In this document: positions 61,701-64,000 of the stretch, one piece after another
Layout of the letters: each line of letters starts with the position of its first letter
Numbering within the stretch: position 1 is the stretch's first letter
Assembly (NCBI RefSeq): GCF_001522545.3
Contig: NC_031768.1
Coordinates: 113,055,641 to 113,119,640 of the forward strand
Direction of reading: 5' to 3'
DNA length: 64,000 nucleotides
Source: Parus major
Taxonomy: Eukaryota > Chordata > Aves > Passeriformes > Paridae
Translations under genes and position numbers: made by a program
Notes under the pieces: model-generated
The model's input: only the letters and a program-made list of their open reading frames with translations
The model's database searches: none
Told to the model about the DNA's origin: nothing

Positions 61701-63511
61701 CTGCACAGGGAGAGGCAGAGAAGGATTTCTGGGCCGTCCTGTCAGTGACAGAACCCCCGGGGGACGAGGCAGAACACCAAGAGGAGGCCCTGAGCGCTCA
61801 GTATCTTGGGGGTGATTAGTTCTCTTCTCCCATGAGCAGGCAGGGGAAGGACAGATGTCAGGGAACACAGGAACTGCAGCAAGCTGGATGAACAGGACTC
61901 TGTCCACTGTGTCCACCCTGATGGGAAATGGCACCGTGATGCTCAGGCCATTTGTTACCCTACATCTGACCACTGAAGGTCATTAAGATGAGCTGGTTTT
62001 GAAGGAAAGGAGGTAAAATCCAAACCAGATCTGGCTCTCTGAAAAGCCCCTTTTCTCGTAATCATGCAGCACTTGGAGCTTCACCCCCTTACCTGCTGCA
62101 CCCATGCACTAATCAGCCAGGGAATTTCCTGCTGGAGGAAAGGGGATGTTCAGGGTTACTCCTGCAGCTCAGAATGGCAACGCTGCTGTTACCCCTCCTG
62201 TCACAAGTCCAAGCCATGTTCATGTCTCTGTCATCTATAAATCTGGAACAGTCTCAGCCAAGGCGAGAAAAGCAGTACAGGGGTCTTGTGGAAAAGCATT
62301 GGCTCAGCCTGAGTTAAAACCAGATTTTTCCAAAGAACTCTACTCCTATTTAGACCTCTAAACGGGCTGGCCAGCTTCCCAGAGGTACCCATCAGCTCCC
62401 ATCCATCTCCAGAGAAATGCTGGGTTCCAGTTCTTTCTAGAGGATATTCCTCACTCCTAATACCAAGCCCAGTATCAGAGGGAACTTATTTTGCAAGATT
62501 CCCCCTTCCAAGGGATGCCTCCCCACCTTTCCCACTCCTGGCTCCCAGCTCTGATGGACAGGACTCAGACAAGATGTCAAACACAACCTGGGAAATCTCG
62601 AAGAACTCATTCCTTTTGTTCCCTGTGCTCATGAACACTCGTTCTGCCCCTAAAAAATGCTTGGTGTTGTTTTTTTTTCCACAAGTTCAAAAGCAAAACT
62701 TATCTTGGCCACTGCACGTTGAGACATCTGGGCCGCAAAAGAAATTCAAGCAATTTCCACTTGAAGTGCTCAGCAAAATGGGAAATTTTTGCTTGCCTTC
62801 AGGGAATTTCTTTAACAAAAGCAAGCCTATAAAAAGCCTGGGAAAACATTCTCCTGAAAGCGCAGCTTCTGCTGTTCTCCCACCTTATCTCCATGCTCTT
62901 CCCTTCCTACCACGCTCCCTTCTTGGGAACAATGGGTGTTACCCCCAGAGCAGTGGAAGGGCACTGCAAGAACACGACACAACTCCTTCTGGGTCAATTA
63001 AGAGAGGAATTGATTCTTTGCAAAAATCAGCAGTGGGTTTTTCAGGCACAATTTCACCACACCTTACCCATATCTGCACACTAAGGAAAAACTGGAGACA
63101 TTCCATGGAAGCTGGCTCTAGTGGCACTTTCTGAGACAAGCTCAAAAGGAGCCAGGCCACATCTTTAAATATTTAAAACTTTGCAGATTATTCTCCCTAA
63201 AAAGCTCCAGTATGACAAAGTCTAGGGGGGTCAAGCCTGGGACATCAACTAATGAAACAAAAATAATATTATTTCTAAAAAATGAAAGAAAGGGTATCTT
63301 TGAAGGCTTTTATCCCTTACAGGTTCACATGTCCCCTGCATTTGGAGGAGTGATATTGAGAGAATGGTTCTGCCTGTTCTCATCCCTTGGGAAATGATTC
63401 ATCACAGGAACCACCTTTATATCCTGGGGATTACAGGCAGCTGCCCCCACATCTGCCCTCCTCATTTCAGGAGATGGGTCCAGTGATACTCCCAGGCATC
63501 CGAGCTGTTTG

Positions 63512-63543
<32 letters not shown>

Positions 63544-64000
63544 CCGTCCGTCCATCTATCCGTTCATCCATCCATCCATCATCCATCTGTCCATCCATCC
63601 ATCCATCATCTGTCCATCCATCCGTCTGTCCGTCTATCCGTTCATCCATCCGTCCATCCATCCATCATCCATCATCCGTCCATCCATCCATCCATCATCC
63701 ATCCATCCATCATCCATCATCCGTCCATCCGTCCATCCATCCATCCATCATCCGTCCATCCATCCATCCATCATCCATCCATCATCCATCCATCCATCAT
63801 CCATCCTCCATCCATCCATCCATCATCCATCCATCATCCGTCCATCCATCCATCATCCATCCATCCGTCCGTCCATCCATCCTTCATCCGTCCATCCGTC
63901 ATCCATCCATCCATCATCCATCCATCCACGCATCTATCCATCCATCATCCATCCATCCATCATCCATCCATCCATCATCCATCCATGCATCCATCCATCA
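61701..64000 (-). other. HUNK intron, runs past the window edge
   Basis: This is the sequence upstream of the UBA-like exon. I looked on the minus strand for the preceding exon, which should end the kinase domain and supply the first two bases of the split codon, and did not find it. The right end is a CATC array. The plus-strand open frame 62574-63134 shows no recognisable domain. Confidence 0.75.
63512..64000. repeat. CATC tetranucleotide array with variant units
   Basis: This is a long run of CATC units mixed with CGTC, a 3-base-shorter ATC unit (CATCATC) and occasional CTAT or CTTC. It continues off the right edge, so its full length is unknown. Apparent Met-Asp-Gly peptides on the minus strand come from the repeat and are not a gene. 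Confidence 0.97.

Noticed and set aside
62092..62110. Good minus-strand donor (GCAG|GTAAGG) upstream of the UBA-like HUNK exon
   Set aside because: The phase would fit, but a stop codon lies a few codons before it and the residues do not resemble HUNK.
62574..63134. 186-codon open frame on the plus strand
   Set aside because: Intronic, with low-information composition; no recognised motif.
63325..63661. Met-Asp-Gly repeat peptides on the minus strand
   Set aside because: Translation of the CATC tetranucleotide array.
1..64000. CRISPR arrays, operons, phage or integrated viral genes
   Set aside because: The repeats are adjacent tandem units without unique spacers; no integrase, polymerase, capsid or envelope-like coding was seen on either strand.
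1..64000. tRNA, rRNA or snRNA genes
   Set aside because: No cloverleaf with A/B boxes and no conserved rRNA or snRNA stretch was recognised by eye; a covariance-model search would be needed to exclude them.

Overview
This is vertebrate nuclear DNA, most likely from a bird and plausibly a songbird. The evidence is intron-split coding with GT/AG splice sites, CR1 LINE 3' fragments of the avian type, many short tandem repeats, five assembly gaps plus one isolated N, and no compact operon-like coding. No bacterial or viral gene was recognised.

The one gene I can name is HUNK (hormonally up-regulated neu-associated kinase, an AMPK/SNF1-family Ser/Thr kinase). It lies on the minus strand at the right end. 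Four coding exons are visible, in transcription order: 61700-61532 (UBA-like region), 61005-60922, 56039-55859 and 53677-53034 (C-terminal tail and stop). Their splice phases join without a break and give about 358 C-terminal residues. The kinase domain and promoter lie beyond position 64000. The 3'UTR probably extends left of 53034; candidate poly(A) signals on the minus strand lie near 52490, 52125, 50937 and 50630.

Positions 1 to about 50,600 look intergenic, downstream of HUNK. This stretch holds no coding region I can assign. It is marked by a CR1 fragment (12342-12632) and many tandem arrays: an ATATCA-rich array around a gap (785-1822), a degenerate 46-bp minisatellite (2535-2880), (AAT)n at 7616, two long polypyrimidine arrays (17131-17443 and 33910-34960), a 30/31-bp minisatellite (25630-25778), (TATC)n at 32232 and a GGATCA hexamer array with 60-bp higher-order order (41489-42043). 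HUNK introns carry a TGTGGC-type hexamer next to a splice donor, a perfect 91-bp duplication, a perfect 16-bp hairpin, a CR1 fragment and a CATC array that runs off the window.

No convincing new biological system was found. The most useful leads are a possible 21-nt in-frame HUNK microexon (56326-56346), a plus-strand segment shaped like a terminal exon (26558 to about 26865), and repeat structures that probably explain several of the gaps.
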